64,000 bases of DNA from UBA10646 sp046296295 (lineage in GTDB: Bacteria; Bacteroidota; Bacteroidia; Chitinophagales; Chitinophagaceae). Shown one piece after another: positions 1-8,402 of this stretch (the stretch's first letter is position 1; each line of letters opens with the position of its first letter). Under the pieces are notes generated by a model that worked only from the letters and a program-made list of their open reading frames with translations, was not told where the DNA came from and did no database searches. Made by a program: the position numbers and the translations under genes. The stretch lies in the NCBI GenBank assembly GCA_046296295.1, contig JBKBLG010000007.1, positions 1-64,000 of the forward strand. The letters are read 5' to 3'.

Positions 1-607
1 ACTTTTTTATTTCAATACGCCAGCCCTGATCGTCGGTAAGGTGCCAATGAAAAAAGTTGAATTTGTGTAGGGCCAGCCAATCGATATACTTTTTGATAAA
101 ATTTACATCGTAAAAATGCCTACTTACATCTAAGTGCATGCCTCTATAGGTAAAGCGTGGGGCATCATTTACCGTAAGGGAGGGGATACTAATATTGTTG
201 GTAACAGCCGTTGGTATTAATTGAATAAGCGACTGTATGCCATAAAAAATTCCCGCTCCTGCATTGGCTGTAATTACAACTTTATGAGGTGTAACCGATA
301 ATGTATAACCCTCATTACCATGTGTGTTAACCTTACTGATCTTAAGCACAATGTTATTGGTTTCGTTACCGGTGGTACTAATGGTGAGTGTTCGCTTATA
401 GTAACGTTGTAGGTATTGTTGTAGGTATTGGGCCTGCGGTAGTAAAGAAGAATGCTGTACTACAATAGCGGTAGTTGGCCTTACGGTAAATGGAGTAGCA
501 TCGGCTAGAAATTGCACTGAGGCTGGTGCAGGTATTATATTGTGCATGGGCTGGCTTACAGCTATGCTTGTAATACATGCAAATAAAAAGGGTAGCAACT
601 GTTTCAT
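1..607 (-). CDS. Beta-N-acetylhexosaminidase, GH20 family (3' part outside window)
   Basis: Only the first 202 codons are in the window; the gene runs off the left edge. The ATG is at 607-605 and opens a signal peptide (MKQLLPFLFACITSIAVSQ). Residues about 20-145 fit the GH20b domain that precedes the catalytic barrel. The barrel begins at about residue 156 with GMHLDVSRHF, followed by HWHLTDDQGW near residue 187, a hallmark of the family. The catalytic Asp-Glu pair lies beyond the window. GH20 enzymes remove terminal GlcNAc or GalNAc from glycans, chitin or peptidoglycan fragments; the signal peptide suggests periplasmic or surface action. The gene follows the anti-sigma gene on the same strand after 51 bp, so it may be co-transcribed with it. 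It carries two copies of the dispersed 14-mer, read as SLTVND and, in reverse, as FTVR. Confidence 0.9.
   Translation of the reverse strand, partial: MKQLLPFLFACITSIAVSQPMHNIIPAPASVQFLADATPFTVRPTTAIVVQHSSLLPQAQYLQQYLQRYYKRTLTISTTGNETNNIVLKISKVNTHGNEGYTLSVTPHKVVITANAGAGIFYGIQSLIQLIPTAVTNNISIPSLTVNDAPRFTYRGMHLDVSRHFYDVNFIKKYIDWLALHKFNFFHWHLTDDQGWRIEIKK
166..179 (-). repeat. Dispersed 14-mer, exact copy
   Basis: CATTTACCGTAAGG on the + strand; in the coding strand of the GH20 gene it reads CCTTACGGTAAATG (Leu-Thr-Val-Asn). Confidence 0.9.
479..492 (+). repeat. Dispersed 14-mer, exact copy
   Basis: CCTTACGGTAAATG, antisense to the GH20 gene, where the reverse form encodes Phe-Thr-Val-Arg just after the signal peptide. 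Confidence 0.9.
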
Positions 608-658
608 AACTTATAATGCAACATCGTTAGTGCCACAAAATAAGTAAACTACCTTGGT

Positions 659-1024
659 TTATGGCAGGGGAGTTTTGTGCTTTAAGTACAATCGGATAAT
701 GAAATAGCCTGCTACGCTTAAAAATAGAACTAAGGCTATGGCCATAGCAATCCAAGGCATTTCTTTGATTTTTCTTTTTTCAGCTAGTTGCTTTTTTTCA
801 TTGAGATGCTGTTGCAGTTTTTTATTGATGCTGTATACTGTTTGTTGAAGCGCAATAGGGTTTTTATTGAGTGCTTGCAAGCCTTCCACAGCATCATCAA
901 CAAAAGGGTCGTTTTGCATTTGTTGTTCCAAAGCATGTGCATTGGCAGCATCGAGCTTGCCACTCAAATAGTTGAGTAGCTGTTCGTTATTAGGGTTTTC
1001 TGGCAATGGCTGTGGCTTACTCAT
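659..1024 (-). CDS. Putative membrane-anchored anti-sigma factor
   Basis: A 121-residue protein with an N-terminal cytoplasmic part (residues 1-90, including an NEQLLNYLSGKLD segment typical of short Bacteroidota anti-sigma proteins), one membrane helix at about residues 91-112 and a very short tail. Its ATG overlaps the stop of the upstream ECF sigma gene (ATGA overlap at 1021-1024). That arrangement implies translational coupling, and it is the main reason for the call. No zinc-binding HCC motif of the ZAS class is visible, so the mode of sigma binding is unknown. It could instead be an uncharacterised membrane protein that merely accompanies the sigma factor. Confidence 0.7.
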   Translation of the reverse strand: MSKPQPLPENPNNEQLLNYLSGKLDAANAHALEQQMQNDPFVDDAVEGLQALNKNPIALQQTVYSINKKLQQHLNEKKQLAEKRKIKEMPWIAMAIALVLFLSVAGYFIIRLYLKHKTPLP

Positions 1025-1584
1025 GATGCTTGTTGTTGTTTTTCAATCCAGATTTTGAGGTTGCGTTTGCCGTTTTGAATATAACTCTTTACTTGTAGCA
1101 AGCTAAAGCCGGTACTATTGGTAATTTGCTGATACGACTGCTTCTGTAAGTAAAACAATGTTATGCATATTTTTTGTGCTTCGTTAAGGGTATCAAGTGC
1201 TTGGGCAAGCAGTTGAAGATCGGTTTCTTTTTTCAAAAGTTCATCTATACTGTGCATTTCGGCAGGTACACCTAAATATTGTTCGGTAAGTTCGGTAGTA
1301 ATTCTCTTATTGTCGCGCAGTTGCATTAGGCAGTGATTACGAGCTATGGTATACAGCCAACTTTTAAAATAAGTAACCCGATACTTAGGTAGTTCCGTAA
1401 TTACCTTTATAAAAATTTGCTGTACGGCATCTTTTGCTTTTTCTTCGTTTTTGAGGTATTTCATACAAACACCTAGCAAAAGCATCGTATATCGTTGCAA
1501 AAGCTCGCCTAAATATTGATTATTACCATCTTGGTAGTAATGTTGCAGTAGCTTAGCATCGTCGTAATGTTCGTACCGATTCAC
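1021..1584 (-). CDS. ECF-type RNA polymerase sigma factor
   Basis: 187 residues, normal for a sigma-70 ECF protein. Region 2 spans about residues 20-95 and includes FIKVITELPKYR and the SWLYTIARNHCLMQ helix that contacts the -10 region. A short linker leads to region 4 at about residues 120-180, with a helix-turn-helix around SYQQITNSTGFSLLQVKSYI. It is followed by the overlapping membrane anti-sigma gene and then the GH20 gene, all on the minus strand. The group may be an envelope-sensing unit that controls the hexosaminidase and other genes elsewhere; this is inference. The 81-bp gap to the divergent NlpC/P60 gene should hold the promoters of both. Confidence 0.9.
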   Translation of the reverse strand: MNRYEHYDDAKLLQHYYQDGNNQYLGELLQRYTMLLLGVCMKYLKNEEKAKDAVQQIFIKVITELPKYRVTYFKSWLYTIARNHCLMQLRDNKRITTELTEQYLGVPAEMHSIDELLKKETDLQLLAQALDTLNEAQKICITLFYLQKQSYQQITNSTGFSLLQVKSYIQNGKRNLKIWIEKQQQAS

Positions 1585-1665
1585 GTGGTGAAAGTAAGTG
1601 TTTGAGCAATTGATTGTATGAGATGCTTACGCAAATGTTTTCCATAATTTAAGTATTGATAGTTC

Positions 1666-2448
1666 ATGCCATTAGTAGCTTGTATTACAGCAATAGCACC
1701 ATTGAGAAGCGAGCCATCGCATAGCAGTGAAATGGTTAGCCAACTGTTGCTGGGCGAATTGGCTACAATTATAGATGAGGTAAAAGGCTTTTTGAAAGTT
1801 CAATGCCAAGCCGATGGATACGAAGGTTGGTGCCAAGCCAATCAAGTAATGTTGGTGAGCCCTTTGGTGGCGAATGAGTATGTACAAAATCCTCCCAAGT
1901 ATTGTGCAGATACTGTTGGTGTTTTGAAGAATAAAGATGGGCTTACGCAAATATCTATAGGTACGCCATTACTCTTGAAAAAGCCGAGGTTGGCTAAACT
2001 TGGTAAGTTACAATGGCAACTCAAAAAAGTGAAAACTATTGCTGCGGGCAGCGAAGCATTTACGCAAGTAAATATTGAAAAGGTGGTTGCTCAACTGTTG
2101 AATACACCATACTTGTGGGGTGGTAGAAGTGCCTTTGGTATTGATTGTAGCGGATTAACTCAACTGGTTTTAAAGCTTTTTGGATATCAATTGCCTAGAG
2201 ATGCCAAGCACCAAGTGAATCATGGTGAAGTTGTTGGTTTTTTGCAAGAGGTAAAATGCGGCGATTTAGCTTTTTTTGATGATGCAGAAGGAAACATCAT
2301 TCATGTAGGGTTGTTGTTAAACCACGATACCATCGTTCATGCATATGATAAAGTACGGATTGACAGAATTGATACTGAGGGCATTATTAATACATCTACC
2401 AAACTAAGAACCCATCGCTTACGAGTAATTAAGAGAATGATTCCATAG
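1666..2448 (+). CDS. NlpC/P60 family cysteine peptidase with N-terminal SH3-type region
   Basis: 260 residues. The N-terminal part (about 1-130) looks like two bacterial SH3-like modules. The C-terminal NlpC/P60 domain begins near residue 138 with TPYLWGGRSAFGIDCSGL. The predicted nucleophile is Cys161 and the paired histidine is His213 in IIHVGLL. Enzymes of this family cut the gamma-D-Glu-diaminopimelate bond in peptidoglycan stem peptides. No classical signal peptide is visible at the chosen ATG, so it may act on recycled muropeptides in the cytoplasm, like YkfC-type enzymes, or leave by another route. It ends one base before the stop of the convergent small membrane gene. Confidence 0.9.
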   Translation: MPLVACITAIAPLRSEPSHSSEMVSQLLLGELATIIDEVKGFLKVQCQADGYEGWCQANQVMLVSPLVANEYVQNPPKYCADTVGVLKNKDGLTQISIGTPLLLKKPRLAKLGKLQWQLKKVKTIAAGSEAFTQVNIEKVVAQLLNTPYLWGGRSAFGIDCSGLTQLVLKLFGYQLPRDAKHQVNHGEVVGFLQEVKCGDLAFFDDAEGNIIHVGLLLNHDTIVHAYDKVRIDRIDTEGIINTSTKLRTHRLRVIKRMIP

Positions 2449-2649
2449 TTATTGCTTACGATATCTATCGGCATTAATCAATAAACAAATGCCTGCATTA
2501 AAAATGGCAATACTACAAGTACCATAAAGCACCCAAGGTTGTTGCTGGTATTTTGCAAACCCAGCATCAATAGCCATTGATAAGCCTGCTCCTGTTAATA
2601 TTAAGCCAATGGTAGCTTGCAAAAGCCATCTGGTAGTATTTTGCTGCAT
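2449..2649 (-). CDS. Small hypothetical membrane protein
   Basis: 66 residues with two predicted membrane helices at about residues 8-27 and 41-59 and a basic C-terminus (ADRYRKQ). I do not recognise a family. The stop codon lies immediately next to the stop of the convergent NlpC/P60 gene, leaving no room for a terminator between them. The good hydrophobic pattern and tight packing suggest a real gene, but length alone keeps confidence moderate. Confidence 0.6.
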   Translation of the reverse strand: MQQNTTRWLLQATIGLILTGAGLSMAIDAGFAKYQQQPWVLYGTCSIAIFNAGICLLINADRYRKQ

Positions 2650-2682
2650 AGCACACTAATAATTTTGGGTATTGCAGGGGTT

Positions 2683-2696
2683 CATTTACCGCAAGG
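2683..2696 (-). repeat. Dispersed 14-mer, A-to-G variant
   Basis: CATTTACCGCAAGG in the 52-bp gap between the small membrane gene and the outer-membrane protein gene. It lies just past the stop of the latter. Confidence 0.85.
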
Positions 2697-2701
2697 TAAG
2701 C

Positions 2702-3847
2702 TTAAAATGCTTCACCTATTTTAATATAGAAACCCTTGTTAGCATCGGTTGTAATAGCATAATCGAATCGTAGGGTAATATTTTTCTTTCTATTGGCGAT
2801 AAACCTTAATCCGGTGCCACCAGCAACGCGTATGTCGGTAAGCGACATTGCTTCAATGGTACGATTAACCTGCCCGATAGCACCAAAGAAAGCAAGATTA
2901 GCCAAGCGATGTATCGGAAATCGAACTTCTGTTTGTGCTGCTATGTAATTATTGTCGCGAAAACGACCATTGAAATAGCCTCTCATAATGGCGGGGTTAC
3001 CCATGCGAGGTAGCTCTCGCCAGGGTATGTTACCATTGTTCAACTGCGCAAATACTTGAAATGCAAGGCAACTAAATTCACCCAAAGGGTAATACTTTCG
3101 AGCATCAATCAGCCATTCGGTGTAATTAAAATTGCCGCCTAAGATTTTGCCATGAAACGTAATACCGAGTTCAGTGTACCAACCCGAACGTGGCGATAGC
3201 GGATGGTTGCGATGATCCCAAAGGATAGTAGGCCCCAAGCCAGTAACTGTACTTTGCCTTTGACCTACTTGTGAAGTTAAGAAATTGGTGTCTTTCGCGG
3301 GTGTTTCAATATTATTGGTAATGCTTAAGTTGCCACGTATGCCTACAAAAAATTTATTCTTAACCTGTTTGTAAGCATTGATGTTACTATAAATACGCTG
3401 ATAGGTAACACCTTCAAATGCTTTGTTATTTACGGTATTGTTGCCGAATCCCCAAAGCCTTTCATAGTTGTCGGCATAGCCAATTCGTCCTCTCAGAAAA
3501 TAGCGTTCTCCGCTCGTGAAAGTTTGGGCATACAGCTCAGTGAAAAGTTGATTTCGAGTACTGTACTGTAGGTCTAAATAGGCATAACTATCGCGAGTGG
3601 TACTACCAGCTTTCTTTTGGTCGGTATTAAAAAAATAATTGATAGCAATGCCTGCTTTTAAGCCCGTTTCAGGGCTGCTGCTCAAGGTAGGAATGGGCAG
3701 AAAACTCCAGTTTTTATTCACCAAACTATCGGGTCTGAACTTGTGCCACCATTTGTTGGGTGGTAGGGTTGAGTTTGTTTGTGCAGTGCTATTAATTAAG
3801 CTAATTGTACAGCTTACCGCTATAACGAAACGCTGAAGTAGCAACAT
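2702..3847 (-). CDS. Outer-membrane beta-barrel protein, Omp85/surface-antigen (D15) type
   Basis: 381 residues with a signal peptide (about 1-22, ending STAQ). The rest is an alternating aromatic/polar pattern of a 16-strand-type barrel like the C-terminal domain of BamA/TamA, without POTRA domains. It ends in a Phe (IKIGEAF), as expected for an outer-membrane barrel. The segment MRGYFNGRFRDNNYIAAQ corresponds to the conserved L6-loop region (R-G-Y/F). It is clearly paralogous to the product of 50908-52029: both share FLP(I/L)P(T/S)L..SPETG, the GYFxGRFRDNN loop and the IGxAF end. The function of such POTRA-less barrels in Bacteroidota is not established. Confidence 0.85.
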   Translation of the reverse strand: MLLLQRFVIAVSCTISLINSTAQTNSTLPPNKWWHKFRPDSLVNKNWSFLPIPTLSSSPETGLKAGIAINYFFNTDQKKAGSTTRDSYAYLDLQYSTRNQLFTELYAQTFTSGERYFLRGRIGYADNYERLWGFGNNTVNNKAFEGVTYQRIYSNINAYKQVKNKFFVGIRGNLSITNNIETPAKDTNFLTSQVGQRQSTVTGLGPTILWDHRNHPLSPRSGWYTELGITFHGKILGGNFNYTEWLIDARKYYPLGEFSCLAFQVFAQLNNGNIPWRELPRMGNPAIMRGYFNGRFRDNNYIAAQTEVRFPIHRLANLAFFGAIGQVNRTIEAMSLTDIRVAGGTGLRFIANRKKNITLRFDYAITTDANKGFYIKIGEAF

Positions 3848-3856
3848 GAAAAAAAA

Positions 3857-4171
3857 TTAATAGGTTAAATCTTCGTATGCCATTTGTAACTCGCTGTATG
3901 CATGCTTATCGCCGGCTGCTTTTGCTGCTTCCATCCCTTTTTCGTACCAAGCTATAGCTTCATCGATACGTTGTTGTTGTTCAAGTAATTTGGCTAAATG
4001 ATAATAGCTGCCAACATAGCTTGGGGTATCGGTAAGTATGGCTGTAAATAGTGCTTCGGCATCGGCAAATTGCCCTAATTTCTGGTATTCTAGTGCTAAG
4101 GCATGCCTTAGAAAATTATCTTTCGGCTGGCCCGATAGCATGGTTAATATCTTTTCAATTCTATTGCTCAT
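3857..4171 (-). CDS. Small TPR protein
   Basis: 104 residues with no signal peptide. Two to three tetratricopeptide helical repeats cover most of the length (for example ALEYQKLGQFADAEALFTAIL, then YHLAKLLEQQQRIDEAIAWYEKGM). These are protein-binding scaffolds; the partner cannot be told from sequence. It ends 9 bp before the start of the outer-membrane barrel gene on the same strand, so the two are probably co-transcribed. It faces glyQS divergently. Confidence 0.85.
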   Translation of the reverse strand: MSNRIEKILTMLSGQPKDNFLRHALALEYQKLGQFADAEALFTAILTDTPSYVGSYYHLAKLLEQQQRIDEAIAWYEKGMEAAKAAGDKHAYSELQMAYEDLTY

Positions 4172-4218
4172 GGCAGCTAAAATAATACAGCTTTTGGTTT
4201 ATAGTGTTTTTTTAAGTG

Positions 4219-4232
4219 CCTTACGGTAAATG
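4219..4232 (+). repeat. Dispersed 14-mer, exact copy
   Basis: CCTTACGGTAAATG in the divergent gap between the TPR gene and glyQS, 20 bp upstream of the glyQS -7 box. Confidence 0.9.
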
Positions 4233-4252
4233 AACAACTGCAACTAGCTGCT

Positions 4253-4260
4253 TATATTTG
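4253..4260 (+). promoter_or_regulatory. Bacteroidota -7 box upstream of glyQS
   Basis: TATATTTG fits the TAnnTTTG -7 consensus of Bacteroidota and ends 7 nt before the ATG, so the transcript would be nearly leaderless. No TTTG is seen at the expected -33 position. Confidence 0.5.
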
Positions 4261-4267
4261 CCCCCTT

Positions 4268-5734
4268 ATGAGTACGCAACAAAATAATACCGATAAGTTT
4301 CAGGCCATTATTAGCCATGCTAAAGAATACGGTTTTGTATTTCAAAGTAGTGAAATATACGATGGACTTTCTGCTGTATACGATTACGGTCCGTATGGTG
4401 CAGAATTGAAAAAAAATATTAAAGATTATTGGTGGAAAAGCATGACGCAGCTCCACGAAAATATTGTGGGTATCGATGCTGCTATTTTTATGCATCCTAC
4501 AACATGGAAAGCTAGTGGGCATATCGATAACTTCAGCGATCCAATGATTGATAATAAGGATAGCAAAAAACGTTATCGTGTAGATCATTTAATTGAAGCC
4601 TATGCCGATACCTTGCCTGCCGATGCTGCAAAAGCATTACTAGAAGCAATGGATAACTTGCTTGCAGCCGAAGATTTTGTAGGACTTAAGCAGCTAATAG
4701 AAACCAATAAAATTGTATGTAGCGTAAGTGGTACTGCTAATTGGACCGATGTGCGACAATTCAACCTCATGTTCAAAACCGAGTTCGGTGCCGTAGCAGC
4801 AGAGCCTGGCGATGATAACCATGTGTACTTACGACCAGAAACAGCACAAGGTATTTTTGTTAACTTTTTGAACGTACAGAAAACGGCACGTATGAAAGTG
4901 CCTTTTGGTATTGCACAAGTTGGTAAAGCCTTCAGAAACGAAATTGTAGCCCGCCAATTTATTTTCAGGATGCGAGAGTTTGAACAAATGGAAATGCAGT
5001 TTTTTGTACGTCCTGGTACTGAAGGCGAATGGTATCAGTATTGGAAAGATGCTCGTTTAAAGTGGCATTTAGATTTAGGTATCGATGCAGCAAAATATCG
5101 TTACCACGATCATATAAAGCTAGCACACTATGCTAAAGAAGCTTGCGATATTGAATTTGAATTTCCGATTGGCTTTAAAGAGGTAGAGGGTATTCATAGC
5201 CGTAGCGATTTTGATTTAATGCAGCACCAAACTTACAGCCGCAAAAAGCAACAGTATTTTGATAACGATATAAACCCTGCCACAGGTAAGCCTTACGGTA
5301 ACTATATACCTTATGTAATTGAAACATCTATTGGTTTAGATAGAATGTTCTTACTTATTTTAAGCAATGCTTATACAGAAGAAGATTTAAGCACTCCGGA
5401 AAAACAAGATAGTAGAGTAGTGCTAAAAATTCCTGCTAAGCTGGCTCCTGTGAAATTAGCGATACTACCATTATTAAAAAAAGATGGCTTGCCTGAAATT
5501 GCCCGTGAACTAATGAACGAATGCAAGGGTGCTTTCAAATGTTTTTATGAAGAGAAAGATGCCATTGGTAAGCGTTATCGTAGGCAGGATGCCATAGGTA
5601 CGCCTTTCTGCGTAACCATTGATCATCAAACCAAAGAAGATGGTACTGTTACCATTCGCCACCGCGATAGTATGCAGCAAGAACGTGTTCCCATGAGTAG
5701 TATCAAAGCCACGGTTTTACATGCAATTCATTAA
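4268..5734 (+). CDS. glyQS: Glycine--tRNA ligase, homodimeric class II type
   Basis: 488 residues, matching the alpha2 (eukaryote/archaea-like) GlyRS used by Bacteroidota rather than the alpha2-beta2 enzyme. Class II signatures are visible: motif 1 around SAVYDYGPYGAELKKNI, motif 2 at about residues 218-245 (GKAFRNEIVARQ, then RMREFEQMEMQFF) and motif 3 in YVIETSIGLDRMFL. The C-terminal anticodon-binding domain covers roughly residues 385-488. It charges tRNA-Gly in the cytoplasm. It is a single gene followed by a good rho-independent terminator and a 14-mer copy. Confidence 0.97.
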   Translation: MSTQQNNTDKFQAIISHAKEYGFVFQSSEIYDGLSAVYDYGPYGAELKKNIKDYWWKSMTQLHENIVGIDAAIFMHPTTWKASGHIDNFSDPMIDNKDSKKRYRVDHLIEAYADTLPADAAKALLEAMDNLLAAEDFVGLKQLIETNKIVCSVSGTANWTDVRQFNLMFKTEFGAVAAEPGDDNHVYLRPETAQGIFVNFLNVQKTARMKVPFGIAQVGKAFRNEIVARQFIFRMREFEQMEMQFFVRPGTEGEWYQYWKDARLKWHLDLGIDAAKYRYHDHIKLAHYAKEACDIEFEFPIGFKEVEGIHSRSDFDLMQHQTYSRKKQQYFDNDINPATGKPYGNYIPYVIETSIGLDRMFLLILSNAYTEEDLSTPEKQDSRVVLKIPAKLAPVKLAILPLLKKDGLPEIARELMNECKGAFKCFYEEKDAIGKRYRRQDAIGTPFCVTIDHQTKEDGTVTIRHRDSMQQERVPMSSIKATVLHAIH

Positions 5735-5765
5735 AACATATTAAGCATAGTAGCATATAATATAA

Positions 5766-5787
5766 AGCAGCCTATGAGGCTGCTTTT
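5766..5787 (+). terminator. Rho-independent terminator after glyQS
   Basis: Stem AGCAGCCT / AGGCTGCT with a 3-nt loop, followed by TTTT; 31 bp past the glyQS stop. Confidence 0.85.
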
Positions 5788-5788
5788 T

Positions 5789-5802
5789 CATTTACCGTAA
5801 GG
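5789..5802 (-). repeat. Dispersed 14-mer, exact copy abutting a terminator
   Basis: CATTTACCGTAAGG starts directly after the T tract of the glyQS terminator. Confidence 0.9.
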
Positions 5803-5896
5803 TATGTATATCCCATTTAACATGTTTTATCGCCTGTACTCAATTTTAACAAAGCAATCGTTAGATTTTAAAAGATTTTGCAACAAAACTAACATC

Positions 5897-8323
5897 ATGT
5901 ACCGTTCGCTACTTCTTAGTTTATTTATTGTTACTTCATTATTTAGTAATGCACAACAAAAAACACAAAAAGTTATTGTAATAGCCGATGCGGGAACTAA
6001 AAAGCCTGTATCGTTCGCTAGCGTAGTTGCTGTTGGTACCAAGCAAGGGAAAACTGCTGATATCAATGGTGTGGTAAGCCTTACGGCAAATGATAAAGCA
6101 CATTTTCAGTTTAGTAGTGTTGGTTATGATGCCATTACCTTAACGTTCGAATCTATTCGTGATAGCGTGTTTCTAATACCGAATGCTAAAGCTTTAGAAG
6201 CGGTAGTTGTTGGCCCAACTGATGAAAGTGATCCAACCGCATTGGCGGTAATAAAACAAGCTATTGCCAATAAAAAAATCAACGATCCTGATGCATTAGA
6301 TTTTTACAGCTTTACCACTTATGGTAAGTTGTATTTTGATACACTAACCAAGCAAGCCAAAAGCTTGTTTATTAAGTCTAAAGCCGATAGTACTGCGCAA
6401 GCAACAAAGCCCAACTATCTGTTTATGATAGAGAGTATTATTGACCATCAATACAAGCAGCCGAGCTTACGTAGTACCAATATGGTAGCACAAAAAGTAA
6501 GTGGCATTAAAAATCCATTTGTATTAGGGCTTGCTACGCAGTTGCAGTATTATAGTTTTTATCCAAATGAATTCACCTTGCTTGGCAACAAGTATTATAA
6601 CCCTGTGAGTAACGCTTATAAAGGATTATATGTGTTTCGTTGGATTGATTCATTACAAGGCGATGATGGTTTATACACTTATATTATTTCATTTAGGCCC
6701 AAGCGCAATAAATACGGTGTTGAGTTGATGCGTGGCGAATTACATATTCATGAAAAAGATTTTGCCATAGTGAGTGTTAATGCACGTGCTGCTACTAAAG
6801 ATGAAAATCAAATTGCATTTAAGCAACGATATAAATTGCTTAATGGTAAATGGTTCCCAGAACAGTTATACACTGAAATTGCATTCAATCCATCTAGTGT
6901 TGGAGCTTCAAAAAATGATAGTGCTGGTACCCTAAAAGCTTACAATACAACTTACATACGTGATGTGAATACCTTACAGCCCTTACGTAAAAGTAGTTTT
7001 GGTAATTATAATGTTACTGTTGCACCCGATGTAGATAATAAGCCCGATAGTTTCTGGAATAGTAAGAGAGCTATTCCGCTTTCTGTTGCAGAGCAAACTA
7101 CATATCGTTTTGTAGATAGTGCTTTAAGTGAGGTGAAAGCTGAAAAAGCTATTAACGGCTTTCTGAATTTTTCAAAGTATATCTCGCAAGGCTTTATACC
7201 CATTAATAAAGTAAATCTCGATTTAAAGCGTATAATATCATATAATGATTATGAAGGCCTGCGTTTAGGGATTGGCTTTACCACCAACGAACGGTTGATG
7301 AAGCATACCCGTGCAAGCGCTTATTGGGGTTATGGTTTTGGCGATAAAGCAATGAAGTATGGTGGCGGCATAGAACAAATTGTAAATGCGAAAAAAGATA
7401 TTGTAATAGGTGCAAGTTTTAGTCAAGATATTGCTTTGGCAGGATTGAATGGTTTCAAACCATTACCTGTTCCATTGGGCGGGTTGCAACGATTATTTAC
7501 CAATCGTGCCGATTCGGTTCAAAAAACAGAACTATATGCCGATTTTTGGTTGTTGAAAAAGTTCCGTTCTCGCTTGTATGTTAATTATCAAGACAGAACA
7601 TTTACGCAAGGGTATCAATTTGCATTAAGTGAAAAGCCTAACAATTTCGTAAAAGCATTGCAAGTGTACGAAGTCGGTTGGCATATTACCTCAAGCTTTA
7701 AGCAGGGTGCTATTAAGTTGGGTAATTTTTTCAGTTTCGATAGAACACAAAGTAAAAATTTTATTGATATTGATATTCGCAACGGGTGGTTGGTACATAA
7801 TGGTACACAACACCAATATCAAAAAGCAGAGGTGAAATATGTTCGTCAGTTGTCGTTAGGTAGAGCAGGGGTTTTAAATACCATTACTGCTGGTGGTGCT
7901 ATCAATGGGTATGTACCTTTTAGTATGTTGTTTGGTAACTTGGGTAGTGGAGGAAAAGGCAGTACAGCAGGTAATATAGTGGTGCCTGCAACTTTTCAAA
8001 CCATGCACTCATTTGAATTCACGAACGATCGGTACGCTGCATTATTTACCACTTATGAAACTGGTTATTTGTTACAAAAAACAAAGAAATTTGGTGTTGT
8101 GGGAGTGGTTGCCAACAACATTGGCTGGGGCGATTTTAGTAAGCCGTACTTACATAATAGTTGGGCAGCAACACCTATGCATCAATGGTACACCGAAACA
8201 GGCGCAGGCTTGAAGTTTCGTAGCAAGAAGTTTAATGTGGGTGTACTTGCTATGTATCGTTATGGTGCATATCATCTTGCGAACGAAAAAGATAATTGGG
8301 CATTCCAAATATTGTTCAATTAA
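5897..8323 (+). CDS. DUF5686 outer-membrane protein with carboxypeptidase-like regulatory domain
   Basis: The ATG at 5897 is preferred over an in-frame ATG at 5804, because it opens a clean signal peptide (MYRSLLLSLFIVTSLFSNAQ) and the longer version would run into the 14-mer and terminator. The 808-residue product has a small CarboxypepD-regulatory-like beta domain at about residues 25-95 (KPVSFASVVAVGTKQGKTADINGVVSL). A long DUF5686 region with a predicted outer-membrane barrel in the second half follows. The family is widespread in Bacteroidota and its function is unknown. It is paralogous to the product of 45078-47558. A 14-mer copy lies in the regulatory domain and is read SLTAND. Confidence 0.88.
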   Translation: MYRSLLLSLFIVTSLFSNAQQKTQKVIVIADAGTKKPVSFASVVAVGTKQGKTADINGVVSLTANDKAHFQFSSVGYDAITLTFESIRDSVFLIPNAKALEAVVVGPTDESDPTALAVIKQAIANKKINDPDALDFYSFTTYGKLYFDTLTKQAKSLFIKSKADSTAQATKPNYLFMIESIIDHQYKQPSLRSTNMVAQKVSGIKNPFVLGLATQLQYYSFYPNEFTLLGNKYYNPVSNAYKGLYVFRWIDSLQGDDGLYTYIISFRPKRNKYGVELMRGELHIHEKDFAIVSVNARAATKDENQIAFKQRYKLLNGKWFPEQLYTEIAFNPSSVGASKNDSAGTLKAYNTTYIRDVNTLQPLRKSSFGNYNVTVAPDVDNKPDSFWNSKRAIPLSVAEQTTYRFVDSALSEVKAEKAINGFLNFSKYISQGFIPINKVNLDLKRIISYNDYEGLRLGIGFTTNERLMKHTRASAYWGYGFGDKAMKYGGGIEQIVNAKKDIVIGASFSQDIALAGLNGFKPLPVPLGGLQRLFTNRADSVQKTELYADFWLLKKFRSRLYVNYQDRTFTQGYQFALSEKPNNFVKALQVYEVGWHITSSFKQGAIKLGNFFSFDRTQSKNFIDIDIRNGWLVHNGTQHQYQKAEVKYVRQLSLGRAGVLNTITAGGAINGYVPFSMLFGNLGSGGKGSTAGNIVVPATFQTMHSFEFTNDRYAALFTTYETGYLLQKTKKFGVVGVVANNIGWGDFSKPYLHNSWAATPMHQWYTETGAGLKFRSKKFNVGVLAMYRYGAYHLANEKDNWAFQILFN
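6079..6092 (+). repeat. Dispersed 14-mer, T-to-C variant
   Basis: CCTTACGGCAAATG inside the DUF5686 gene, read as Leu-Thr-Ala-Asn. Confidence 0.85.
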
Positions 8324-8337
8324 CTTCCGTTATATAT

Positions 8338-8382
8338 AACATAAAAGGTTGTTACAATTCATGTGTAACAACCTTTTATGTT
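8338..8382. terminator. Bidirectional hairpin between convergent genes
   Basis: Perfect 19-bp inverted repeat (8338-8356 and 8364-8382) with a 7-nt loop between the DUF5686 gene and the convergent thioredoxin gene. Long A/T-rich stem ends can serve as the T tract in either direction. Confidence 0.8.
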
Positions 8383-8388
8383 AATACA

Positions 8389-8402
8389 CCTTACGGTAAA
8401 TG
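8389..8402 (+). repeat. Dispersed 14-mer, exact copy
   Basis: CCTTACGGTAAATG between the hairpin and the thioredoxin stop codon; it ends exactly one base before the CDS. Confidence 0.9.

Noticed and set aside
5804..5896. Longer N-terminus of the first DUF5686 protein
   Set aside because: It overlaps the 14-mer and sits before a clean signal peptide start at 5897.
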